The translations under genes were made by a program, and so were the position numbers. 10,783 bases of DNA, from positions 1 through 10,783 of the forward strand of contig JAFDWD010001132.1 of NCBI GenBank assembly GCA_018268695.1. Direction: 5' to 3'. A model generated the notes under the pieces. The model was not told the DNA's origin. It saw nothing but the letters and a program-made list of their open reading frames with translations, and did not search any database. The DNA is from Actinomycetota bacterium. GTDB lineage: Bacteria > Actinomycetota > Thermoleophilia > Solirubrobacterales > 70-9. This document shows positions 1 to 6,684 of the stretch, one piece after another (the first letter of the stretch is position 1; each line of letters opens with the position of its first letter).

Positions 1-161
1 TCGACACCCTGGTCCTCGCCCTCGCCCGCAGTCCCCGCGACGAGCTCGCCGCGGCCCTGGCCGGGACCATCGCGGAGGTCCGCGTCCTCGGCGACGCCCG
101 GGTCCCGCGCACCATGGCCGCGGTGATCGAGGAAGCCGAGAAGCTTGGACTTGACATCTGA
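1..161 (+). CDS. C-terminal end of an FAD/NAD(P)-binding oxidoreductase, old-yellow-enzyme/TMADH-like (5' truncated)
   Basis: Only the last 52 residues are in the window; reading starts at base 3 and ends at TGA 159-161. The visible pattern is a hydrophobic strand (TLVLALARSPRDEL), then EVRVLGDARVPRT, then a helix (MAAVIEEAEKLG). This is how the C-terminal nucleotide-binding domain ends in the NADH:flavin oxidoreductase group that includes 2,4-dienoyl-CoA reductase, trimethylamine dehydrogenase and N-methylproline demethylase. In that family the GD of the LGDA motif contacts the FAD/ADP moiety. The next gene begins 55 bp downstream on the same strand, so it could be the preceding member of an amine-degradation operon. 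That role is inference; the catalytic TIM-barrel and Fe-S parts lie outside the window. A generic pyridine-nucleotide disulphide oxidoreductase-type domain is the alternative. Confidence 0.72.
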   Translation, partial: DTLVLALARSPRDELAAALAGTIAEVRVLGDARVPRTMAAVIEEAEKLGLDI

Positions 162-179
162 GTAGTTTTTCTTCAGTCT
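151..179 (+). promoter_or_regulatory. Weak candidate promoter before the first amine oxidase
   Basis: A perfect TTGACA lies at 151-156, inside the last codons of the upstream gene. At 17-bp spacing it is followed by CAGTCT (174-179), which keeps only the A2 and T6 positions of a -10 box. The intervening sequence contains AGTTTTTCTT (164-173), an AT-rich decamer that stands out in this GC-rich DNA and recurs before the binding-protein gene. The -10 match is poor, so this is a candidate only. Confidence 0.25.
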
Positions 180-203
180 GCCCCGCCATGGGAAACCGGG
201 GGT

Positions 204-210
204 GGGGAAG
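204..210 (+). promoter_or_regulatory. Ribosome binding site deciding the start of the first amine oxidase
   Basis: The purine run GGGGAAG ends 6 bases before ATG 217. The alternative in-frame GTG at 202 overlaps this run and would have no binding site of its own at normal distance. Starting at 217 also gives an N-terminus of MSSSADAIVIG, equal in length to that of the paralogue at 1961 (MPPDFDAIVIG). Confidence 0.6.
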
Positions 211-216
211 CCCCGC

Positions 217-1509
217 ATGAGCTCTTCGGCCGACGCGATCGTGATCGGCTCCGGCCTGGCCGGACTGACCGCCGCGCGCGATCTCCGCGAGGCGGGGCGC
301 GAGGTGATCCTGCTCGAGGGGCGCGACCGCGTCGGCGGCCGCGCCTGGAGCCGGCCGATGGAGGGCGTCGGCGCGCCGATCGAGCTCGGCGGCGCCTGGG
401 TCAACCGCGCCCACCAGCCGTTCGCCGACGCGGCGATGGAGCGCTACGGCCTGCGGGTCGCCGCCGACCCGATGCCCGCGGCCCGCTTCCGCTGGCGCTT
501 CGACGACGAGACCTACGACGCCTTCCCCTTCGACCGCGCCGGGATCTACGAGATCGAGCGCACCTTCTACCGCCTGATCGCCGACGCCCGGCGGATCGAC
601 ACCGAGGTGCCGCGCGATCGGCAGGACCTCGCCGACCTCGACGTCTCGGTCCGCGAGTACCTCCGGGCGGGCGACCTCTCGCCCCGGGTCCACGACTACT
701 TCGAGCGCTTCGGCGCCCTCGGCGCCGGCGCCGTGCCGGACGACTGGTCGGCCCTCTCGGCGCTCTCCCTGATCGCCGCCTTCGGCTGCAGCCCGTTCGC
801 CTGGTTCGCGGGCGTGGTCGAGAAGATCGAGGGCGGCACCGGGGCCCTCGTCGACGCCCTGCTCGAGGACGGCGCGCCGGACCTGCGGCTGGGGACGACG
901 GTCTCCGCGATCGTCGAGGAGGGTGACCGCGTCGCCGTCGCCACCGCCGACGGCGATCGCCTCGATGCCGGCGCCGTCGTCCTCGCCACCCCGATCGCCA
1001 CCTGGGCCGATCTCCGCTTCGAACCCGCCCTCGACGCCGGCGTCGCCGAGTACGCGGCCCATCCGCACGGCAACCGGATGGCGAAGGTCTGGTTCCTCGC
1101 CGAGGGCATCCCGCGCGACGTCTTCTGCTTCGGCGCCGGCGAGCCGCTGCTCTTCTACGCGCCGCAGTACGACGTCGACGACGCCGTCCTCGCGGTCGGC
1201 TTCAGCTCGCCGCCGCACCTCCTCGCCACCGCCCGCGACTCGGTCGAGGCGGCGTTGCGCCGCTACTTCCCCGACGCCCGCGTCCTTGCCGTCGACAGCC
1301 ACGACTGGGTCGCCGACCCTTTCGCTCGCGGCGGTTGGCAGGTCCACCGGCCCGGGCAGCTCTCCCGCCTCCACGGCTCCCTGCAGGAACCGCGGGGCCG
1401 GATCAGCTTCGCCGGCTCCGACACCGCCGTCCGTTGGATCGGCTGGTTCGACGGCGCGCTCGAGAGCGGCGCCCGTGCCGCCGCCCAGGCCACCCTGTCA
1501 ACGCCCTGA
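217..1509 (+). CDS. Flavin-dependent amine oxidase (MAO/putrescine oxidase-type), paralogue 1
   Basis: A 430-residue protein of the flavin amine oxidase family, which oxidises amines to imines/aldehydes with release of ammonia and H2O2. It has no signal peptide and is probably cytoplasmic. The Rossmann FAD motif is at residues 11-16 (GSGLAG), followed by the second FAD motif GRDRVGGRAW (35-44). The C-terminal FAD-binding block is at about 395-422, including RISFAGSDTAVRWIGW. K290 aligns by eye with the conserved catalytic-site lysine of monoamine oxidases. Where human MAO has SGGCYT with a cysteine joined to FAD, this protein has GGWQ (372-375), so FAD is probably bound non-covalently. W410 falls at one aromatic-cage position and Q375 replaces the other. 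The protein is collinear with the oxidase at 1961 over its whole length. The cupin gene starts 15 bp downstream, so co-transcription is likely. The substrate is unknown; the neighbouring Pot-type importer points to a polyamine or related amine. Confidence 0.93.
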   Translation: MSSSADAIVIGSGLAGLTAARDLREAGREVILLEGRDRVGGRAWSRPMEGVGAPIELGGAWVNRAHQPFADAAMERYGLRVAADPMPAARFRWRFDDETYDAFPFDRAGIYEIERTFYRLIADARRIDTEVPRDRQDLADLDVSVREYLRAGDLSPRVHDYFERFGALGAGAVPDDWSALSALSLIAAFGCSPFAWFAGVVEKIEGGTGALVDALLEDGAPDLRLGTTVSAIVEEGDRVAVATADGDRLDAGAVVLATPIATWADLRFEPALDAGVAEYAAHPHGNRMAKVWFLAEGIPRDVFCFGAGEPLLFYAPQYDVDDAVLAVGFSSPPHLLATARDSVEAALRRYFPDARVLAVDSHDWVADPFARGGWQVHRPGQLSRLHGSLQEPRGRISFAGSDTAVRWIGWFDGALESGARAAAQATLSTP

Positions 1510-1524
1510 CGAACGGAGGACCAG

Positions 1525-1959
1525 ATGTCGCTGTTCCCACCCATGGAGTCCCTGCTGAAGAGCGCCGTCGAGGGCGGCAAGGAGTTCAACTTCCTCGGCG
1601 TCGACCTCGCCACGGTCGAGCTCGAGCCCTGGCCGCTGCCGACGATGGAGACCGAGGGGATGGAGGTCGACGGTGAGCCGGAGCGCAAGGGCCGGGTGCT
1701 GTGGACCGCGCCGGACCGCAAGTCGGTGCTGATGGTCGAGGAACTGGGCCCCTGCGTCTTCCGCGGCCGCCACGGGGGAGAGATCGTCTACCTCCTGTCC
1801 GGCAAGGTGACCGCGCGGCCGGGGGACGGCAGCCCGGAGTACCGGATGAAGGGCGGCGAACTGGGCTGGTTCGAGCCTGGCCTCTGGGACGAATGGATCG
1901 TCGAAGAGACCTACCGCAAGTTCCTCTTCGCGGTCACCGATGTCGAGCTTCCCTACTGA
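1525..1959 (+). CDS. Small single-domain cupin (Cupin_3/DUF861-like)
   Basis: A 144-residue protein whose C-terminal two thirds forms one cupin barrel. The first cupin motif is visible around residues 80-93 (RGRHGGEIVYLLSG) and the second around 111-124 (GELGWFEPGLWDEW), followed by RKFLFAV. The spacing and the W-x-x-W/RK ending resemble Cupin_3 (DUF861) proteins. The usual metal-binding set is incomplete: H83 and E86 are present, but the second motif has D/E where canonical cupins have histidine. It may therefore be a binding or regulatory cupin or use a different metal site. The AGGA-containing ribosome site (GGAGGA, 1515-1520) sits a few bases before ATG 1525. It is wedged between two amine oxidase paralogues, with its stop one base before the second oxidase's ATG. 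This suggests tight translational coupling and a shared pathway. Its reaction is not known. Confidence 0.88.
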   Translation: MSLFPPMESLLKSAVEGGKEFNFLGVDLATVELEPWPLPTMETEGMEVDGEPERKGRVLWTAPDRKSVLMVEELGPCVFRGRHGGEIVYLLSGKVTARPGDGSPEYRMKGGELGWFEPGLWDEWIVEETYRKFLFAVTDVELPY

Positions 1960-1960
1960 C

Positions 1961-3256
1961 ATGCCCCCGGATTTCGACGCGATCGTCATCGGCGGCGGCT
2001 TCGCCGGGGTGCGGGCGGCGCGGGACCTGGGCGACGCGGGCAGGTCGGTGCTCCTGGTCGAGGCTCGCGACCGTCTCGGCGGGCGCGTCTGGACGCGGCC
2101 GTTCGCGGGGCGCGAGGCGCTGATCGAGATGGGCGGGACCTGGGTGTCGACCGACGTCCACCCGTTCACCGCCGAGGAGGTCGAGCGCTACGGATTCGAG
2201 CTGAAGGTGAGCCACGCCGGGGAGACGGACACGCGCTGGCACCTCGGCGGCGAGCTGATCGCCGGCTTCCCGCTGGAGGGCGAGGAGATCTATGACCTCG
2301 AGCGGGTGCTCTTCGAGACGATCAAGGCCTCCCACCGGGTGGCGATCGACGTGCCGCGCGACGAGCAGGACCTGGCCGACCTCGACGTGTCGGTGGAGGA
2401 GTTCTTCGACCGATTCGAGCCGCTGCCGCGGGTGCGGGAATTCCTCTACATGTGGGCCGGCCTCGGGTCCGGAGCGTTACCTACTGAGTGGTCGATGCTG
2501 ACCGCCCTTTCACTGATCGCGGCTATGGATAACAGTGTGTACGGGTGGTACGGCGCGGTGACCGACTCCTTCGCGGGTGGGATCAGCTCCGTGGTGGAGA
2601 CGATGGCGCGCGACTCCGGCGCCCGGATCGAGCTCTCCACCCCGGTCGCGCGGATCGAGCACGACGCCGACCAGGTGACCGTGATCGCCCGCGACGGGCG
2701 CGGCTGGACCGCAGGCGCGGCGGTGGTCGCCGTACCGATCGCACTGTGGTCTGAGATCGAGTTTCACCCGCCACTGCCCGAGGACAAGCTGGGGCCGGCC
2801 CGGCTTAACCATCCGGGGCGGATGAAGAAGACCTGGATGGTGGTCGACGGGATCCCCGAGAACCTGTACGCATCGGGGTGGGGGACCGATTTCGTACAGG
2901 TTTTCCCGGAGGACTCCGAGCCCGACGGGCTGGTCGCGATCGGCATGTGCCCGCCGTCGAGCAAGATGGACCCACACGATCCGCGGTCGGTCGAGGCGGC
3001 GGTCAGGCAGTTCGCCCCCGACGCTCGGGTGGTGGCGACCGACATCCACGAGTGGCGCGAGGATCCCTTCGCCAGGGGCGGCTGGTACGTGCCGCCGCCG
3101 GGCGTCCTCAGCACCTCTCATTCCGCGCTCGGACGCCCCGAGGGAAGGCTCAGCTTCGCCGGTGCCGACGTCGCCGTCCGGTGGATCGGCTGGATCGACG
3201 GTGCCTTGGAGACCGGCGCGCGCGCCGCGGGTGAGGTGCTTGCCAGGGAAGGTTGA
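1961..3256 (+). CDS. Flavin-dependent amine oxidase (MAO/putrescine oxidase-type), paralogue 2
   Basis: A 431-residue flavin amine oxidase matching the first oxidase collinearly. FAD motif GGGFAG is at 11-16, ARDRLGGRVW at 35-44, and the C-terminal FAD block LSFAGADVAVRWIGW at about 397-411. K290 is at the conserved lysine position. The site covalently linked to FAD in MAO is GGWY (373-376), so binding is probably non-covalent. Unlike paralogue 1, it keeps an aromatic residue (Y376) next to the tryptophan, so the two pockets should differ. I choose ATG 1961, one base after the cupin stop, because it gives the same N-terminal length as paralogue 1. An in-frame ATG at 1940 would overlap the cupin by 20 bases and cannot be excluded. 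Neither start has a strong ribosome site, consistent with reinitiation after the cupin. One TTA leucine codon (2477-2479) lies in a locally less GC-biased patch. The substrate is not assigned. Confidence 0.93.
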   Translation: MPPDFDAIVIGGGFAGVRAARDLGDAGRSVLLVEARDRLGGRVWTRPFAGREALIEMGGTWVSTDVHPFTAEEVERYGFELKVSHAGETDTRWHLGGELIAGFPLEGEEIYDLERVLFETIKASHRVAIDVPRDEQDLADLDVSVEEFFDRFEPLPRVREFLYMWAGLGSGALPTEWSMLTALSLIAAMDNSVYGWYGAVTDSFAGGISSVVETMARDSGARIELSTPVARIEHDADQVTVIARDGRGWTAGAAVVAVPIALWSEIEFHPPLPEDKLGPARLNHPGRMKKTWMVVDGIPENLYASGWGTDFVQVFPEDSEPDGLVAIGMCPPSSKMDPHDPRSVEAAVRQFAPDARVVATDIHEWREDPFARGGWYVPPPGVLSTSHSALGRPEGRLSFAGADVAVRWIGWIDGALETGARAAGEVLAREG

Positions 3257-3376
3257 GCATTTCCCTACGCAATCGCCAAGTTTTTCTTGCTATTTGGCTC
3301 TGGGAGGACTAGCGTGCCAGCACGGTGGTCCACCAGACGCCGGGAACGTCACGCACTCAAAGAGGAGAGAGAGTTA
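3257..3376 (+). promoter_or_regulatory. Intergenic leader of the binding-protein gene, with candidate promoter and dyads
   Basis: The largest gap inside the amine locus. AGTTTTTCTT (3279-3288) repeats the decamer found before the first oxidase. TTGCTA (3287-3292) and TAGCGT (3310-3315) are separated by 17 bp and form a fair -35/-10 pair. Downstream are several small dyads: GTGC/GCAC (3314-3323), GGTGG-T-CCACC (3324-3334) and GACG/CGTC (3336-3339 with 3347-3350). GCGTG (3312-3316) could alternatively pair with CACGC (3350-3354). A purine-rich ribosome site (GAGGAGAGAGAG) precedes ATG 3377. A separate promoter, an operator or a structured leader are all possible; I match no known riboswitch class. 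Confidence 0.4.
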
Positions 3377-4585
3377 ATGGACCAGGCCCCCGTACCGAAC
3401 GACAAATCGCGCATCGATGACCTCACCCGCCGGAAGTTCCTGCAGCGCGCCGCCGGCGTCGGCGCCCTGGCGATGGCCCCCGGCATCCTCGCCGCCTGCG
3501 GTGGCGGCGGCATCAGCACCGGCGGCAGCACCGCGGCCTCCGGCGGCGGCGGCGGTGGCACCGTCGGCGGCACCCTCAACTACCTCGGTTGGCAGGCGGA
3601 GGACTACCAGGAACTCCTGGAACCGTGGAAGAAGAAGAACGGCGTCACCATCAAGTCCACCTTCATCGGCAACATGAGTGACATCGCCGCCAAATACGCC
3701 GCCGGCGGTGGTGGTGAATACGACATCATCTGCATGTCCTCGAACGGCACCTCGCGCCTGCTCGGCAGCGGCGTCCCCTTCATGCCGCTGGACCTGAAGC
3801 AGATCCCGAACTACGACGGCCTGATCGAATTCTTCAAGAAGGATCCGGAAAACACCTTCAAAAACGAAAACGGTGACGTCGTCGCCATCCCGACCACCTA
3901 CGGTGCGATCGGGATCAACTACGACAAAACCAAGACCGAACCGCCGGAAAAGTGGACCGACCTGCTGCAGCCGAAGTACAAGGGTCAGATCACGATCCTC
4001 GACGACCCCAGCACGGCGATCGGCACCGCCGGCGCGATCCTCGGTTTCACCACCAACGAAATGACGAAGGAACAGCTGGAAGAAGTGAAGAAGTGGCTGG
4101 CCCAGTTCGTCAAGCAGGCGAAGTCCTTCTCACCATCGTTTGGTGACATGTCGACCCAGATCGCCCAGGGTGAAGTCCTGGCCGCGATGTTCGGGATGAC
4201 CTCCGACAACGCCTTCGCCGCCGAAGCGGGGAACAAGAACATCGAGACCGTGTTCGAATTCCCGGAAGGCTCGGCGTCCTTCACCGAATGCTATTGCATC
4301 CCCGAAGACGGCTCGAACGCTGCCACCGCGTACTCGATGATCAACGAACTGTTGGCGCCGAAGAACAACGCGGAAGCCGCCAACATCGTGGTGCTGAGCC
4401 CGACCGTGGAGAAGGCCCTGCCCCTCGTCAACAGCACCGTCAAGCCGCTGTTCCCCAGCACCACCCCCGAGATCGAAAAGTTCCTCGAAAGCTCGCCGAT
4501 GGTGCAGGACGCTCCGGCCCAGTCCGATGAATTCGTCACCTTCGGCGAAGTCACCCAGGCCTGGACCGAAGTCAAAGGCGAATAG
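3377..4585 (+). CDS. Tat-type lipoprotein substrate-binding protein of a polyamine-type ABC importer (PotD/PotF-like)
   Basis: A 402-residue extracellular binding protein that delivers ligand to the membrane permeases encoded next. The N-terminus has a twin-arginine signal (TRRKFLQ, 17-23), a hydrophobic stretch and a lipobox ILAAC with lipidated C41. A Gly/Ser-rich linker (about 42-66) follows. The body looks like PotD: LNYLGW (67-72), GINYDKTKTEPPEKWTDLL (179-197), ILDDPSTAIGTAG (207-219) and the IAQGEVLAAM region (about 262-271). By-eye alignment suggests the polyamine-contact residues differ from E. coli PotD: the E of DxxE is T213 and the WxD motif is FTE (302-304). The ligand may therefore not be putrescine or spermidine. 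ATG 3377 is chosen because GAGGAGAGAGAG precedes it and the Tat signal starts there; upstream non-ATG starts would add an implausible basic tail. Glutamate is mostly GAA here (about 26 GAA to 4 GAG from the linker onward), unlike the neighbours. Confidence 0.93.
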   Translation: MDQAPVPNDKSRIDDLTRRKFLQRAAGVGALAMAPGILAACGGGGISTGGSTAASGGGGGGTVGGTLNYLGWQAEDYQELLEPWKKKNGVTIKSTFIGNMSDIAAKYAAGGGGEYDIICMSSNGTSRLLGSGVPFMPLDLKQIPNYDGLIEFFKKDPENTFKNENGDVVAIPTTYGAIGINYDKTKTEPPEKWTDLLQPKYKGQITILDDPSTAIGTAGAILGFTTNEMTKEQLEEVKKWLAQFVKQAKSFSPSFGDMSTQIAQGEVLAAMFGMTSDNAFAAEAGNKNIETVFEFPEGSASFTECYCIPEDGSNAATAYSMINELLAPKNNAEAANIVVLSPTVEKALPLVNSTVKPLFPSTTPEIEKFLESSPMVQDAPAQSDEFVTFGEVTQAWTEVKGE

Positions 4586-4594
4586 GGCGGTTCC

Positions 4595-5725
4595 TTGCCG
4601 GAGGCCACCCAAGCCGATCGCCGCGGTGGCGCCCTCACGATCGAGGGCGTCACGCAGCGGTTCGGGACGACGGACGTTCTCAGGGGGATCGACCTCGACA
4701 TCGCCGCCGGCGAGTTCCTCGGCATGCTCGGGCCGTCGGGCTGCGGCAAGTCGACCCTGCTGCGGATCATCGGCGGGCTCGACTCGCCGAGCGGTGGCCG
4801 CGTGGTCCTCGACGGCACCGACATCACCGCCACCCCGGCGGAGCGGCGGCCGATCAACACCGTGTTCCAGCGTCCGACCCTGTTCCCGCACCTCGACGTG
4901 TTCGAGAACGTCGCCTTCGGACTGCGGGTGGAAGGCACTTCGCGCGGTGACATCCCGTCGCGGGTGGGCGAGGCACTCGACCTCGTCCGCCTCGGCCATC
5001 TGGCGCGCCGCCGCGCCGACGAGCTCTCCGGCGGCCAGATGCAGCGGGTGGCGCTCGCCCGCGCGCTGGTCAAGCGCCCGCGCGTCCTCCTCCTCGACGA
5101 GCCGCTCTCGGCGCTCGACCTGAAGATCCGCCTCGAGCTCGAGGCCGAGCTGCGCCGCATCCACCACGAGACCGGCGCGACCTTCATCTACGTCACCCAC
5201 GACCAGGGCGAGGCGCTCGGTATGTCGGACCGCGTCGCCGTCTTCAGCGAGGGCGAGATCGCCCAGCTCGGCACCCCGCTCGACGTCTACACCGCGCCGC
5301 GGACCTCCTACGTCGCCCGCTTCGTCGGCGACGCCAACGTGATCCCGGTGGAGGTGCTGGCGGTGGCCTCGACCACCGCGCGCCTGCGGTTGGCGGGCAC
5401 CGAGCTCGAGGCCCCCTGCCCCGGCGGGCTCGCGACCGGGCCCGCGCAGCTTGTCGTCCGCGCCGAGAGCGTCGCGCTCTCCGACGCCCCCGGCGGCCTA
5501 CGCGGACGGGTCATCGACCAGGCCTTCCGCGGCACCCGCTCGAGCTACCTCCTCGACGTCGAGGGGGTCGAGCGCCCGCTGCGCGCCGAGGTCCCGAGCA
5601 CGGCCTTCGGCGGCGACGGGGTCGCGGTCGGCACCGACATCGGGCTCGCCTGGGCGCCGGCGACGGCACGCCTCATCGCCGCCGACCCGGTCGCGTCCGC
5701 CCCCGAGCTGGAGGCCGCCGCATGA
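4595..5725 (+). CDS. potA: ABC importer ATPase 1, polyamine type (PotA-like)
   Basis: A 376-residue cytoplasmic ATPase that powers the adjacent permeases. All nucleotide-site motifs are present: Walker A GPSGCGKST (46-54), Q-loop Q92 in VFQRPTLFPHL, signature LSGGQ (144-148), Walker B VLLLDEP (164-170), D-loop SALD and H-loop H202 in THDQ. The region beyond about residue 240 is the regulatory OB/TOBE domain typical of PotA/MalK/UgpC-type subunits. The start is TTG 4595, preceded by AGGGCGG (4584-4590); there is no ATG or GTG before the Walker A strand. It begins 9 bp after the binding-protein gene, and its stop overlaps the next ATG by 4 bp (ATGA). A second intact ATPase closes the operon, so the transporter may use a heterodimer. 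The polyamine assignment rests on family resemblance and neighbours. The symbol marks homology, not proven substrate. Confidence 0.93.
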   Translation: MPEATQADRRGGALTIEGVTQRFGTTDVLRGIDLDIAAGEFLGMLGPSGCGKSTLLRIIGGLDSPSGGRVVLDGTDITATPAERRPINTVFQRPTLFPHLDVFENVAFGLRVEGTSRGDIPSRVGEALDLVRLGHLARRRADELSGGQMQRVALARALVKRPRVLLLDEPLSALDLKIRLELEAELRRIHHETGATFIYVTHDQGEALGMSDRVAVFSEGEIAQLGTPLDVYTAPRTSYVARFVGDANVIPVEVLAVASTTARLRLAGTELEAPCPGGLATGPAQLVVRAESVALSDAPGGLRGRVIDQAFRGTRSSYLLDVEGVERPLRAEVPSTAFGGDGVAVGTDIGLAWAPATARLIAADPVASAPELEAAA

Positions 5726-6684
5726 GCAGCACGCCCGCTCCGGTCGAACCGCCCTCGATCGATCCGATGTACCCGGGCGCCCCGCCCGACCTGCCGCCCG
5801 CCGAGGCGCGGTCGACGCGCGGCCCGAAGGACCGTCGCAACCTGCTGGCCGCGGCGCCCGCCGCCGTCTACCTGATCGCCTTCCTGGTCATCCCGGTGGT
5901 GATCCTGCTCGCCTACAGCTTCCTCACCGCCGGCTTCTTCACCGTCACCGGGCCGCTCACCTTCGACAACTACAAGCAGGCGCTGGAAAGCCACCTCACC
6001 TGGCAGCTCGGCCGCAACTCGCTGATCGTCGGCGGCGCCACCGCGGCGATCTCGGTGGCGATCGCGATCCCGGTCGCCTACTGGCTGCGCTACCACGCGG
6101 GCCGCTGGCAGATGCCGATCATGTTCCTGATCGCCCTCTCGATGTTCGCCTCCTACCTCGTCCGCATCTACGCCTGGCGGACGATCCTCGGCACCCACGG
6201 GGTGTTGAACACGGTGCTGATGGACCTCGGGATCATCAGCCACCCCTCGAGCCTCTTCATCTTCAACCAGACGGCGATCGTGATCGCGATGGTCCACATC
6301 TCGGTGCCCTACGTGATGCTGGTGATGTTCGCCGCCTTCCGGCCGATCGAGCCGCGCTACCTGGAGGCCGCGCGCGACCTCGGCGGCGGCGCCGTCCAAC
6401 GCTGGCGCCGGGTGATCATGCCGCTGATCGCCGGCCCCGCGATCTCCTCCTTCATCTTCATCTTCGTCCTCGCCTCCGCCGACTTCGTCACCCCGCAGTT
6501 CCTCGGCGGGCCCGGCGACGCGATGCTCGGGATCAACATCTCGGAGGAGTTCACCGCCTCCGGCAACTGGGCGGCGGGAGCGGCGCTGGCGGGGATCATG
6601 TTGGTCGCCTACGCCCTCTGCTTCCTCGTCGCCGCGATCTTCCTGCGGGTCACCAAGCTCAACAAGATCAGGTGGACGACGTGA
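5722..6684 (+). CDS. potB: ABC importer inner-membrane permease 1 (PotB-like)
   Basis: A 320-residue membrane protein forming half of the translocation pore. A proline-rich, charged cytoplasmic tail of about 40 residues precedes the first membrane segment (about 43-68). About six hydrophobic segments follow, at roughly 100-122, 130-150, 183-206, 236-258 and 285-309. The EAA coupling loop that docks on the ATPase is LEAARDLGGGAVQRWRRVIM (214-233), with the conserved G. The SADFVTPQFLGG segment (252-263) is characteristic of PotB-type permeases. ATG 5722 overlaps the preceding stop by 4 bp. The GTG of the next permease overlaps this stop by 4 bp, a strong sign of translational coupling. The long tail is somewhat unusual but not rare in actinobacteria. 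Confidence 0.93.
   Translation: MSSTPAPVEPPSIDPMYPGAPPDLPPAEARSTRGPKDRRNLLAAAPAAVYLIAFLVIPVVILLAYSFLTAGFFTVTGPLTFDNYKQALESHLTWQLGRNSLIVGGATAAISVAIAIPVAYWLRYHAGRWQMPIMFLIALSMFASYLVRIYAWRTILGTHGVLNTVLMDLGIISHPSSLFIFNQTAIVIAMVHISVPYVMLVMFAAFRPIEPRYLEAARDLGGGAVQRWRRVIMPLIAGPAISSFIFIFVLASADFVTPQFLGGPGDAMLGINISEEFTASGNWAAGAALAGIMLVAYALCFLVAAIFLRVTKLNKIRWTT

Noticed and set aside
162..180. T-rich stretch after the first stop codon as a terminator tail
   Set aside because: No stable hairpin lies directly before the T-run, so it is better seen as part of a promoter or regulatory region.
1940..1960. Alternative ATG for the second oxidase overlapping the cupin
   Set aside because: It is possible, but the seven added residues have no counterpart in the paralogue and no better ribosome site. 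ATG 1961 gives equal N-terminal lengths.
3287..3376. Upstream extension of the binding-protein frame from a non-ATG start
   Set aside because: It would put a basic, non-conserved tail before the Tat signal. ATG 3377 has a strong purine-rich ribosome site.
4130..5200. Long minus-strand open frame opposite the binding protein and ATPase
   Set aside because: GC-rich shadow frame. The plus-strand genes in the same place have complete family motifs, and the minus-strand protein shows none. The same applies to other long minus-strand frames such as 6944-8185 and 8841-9740.
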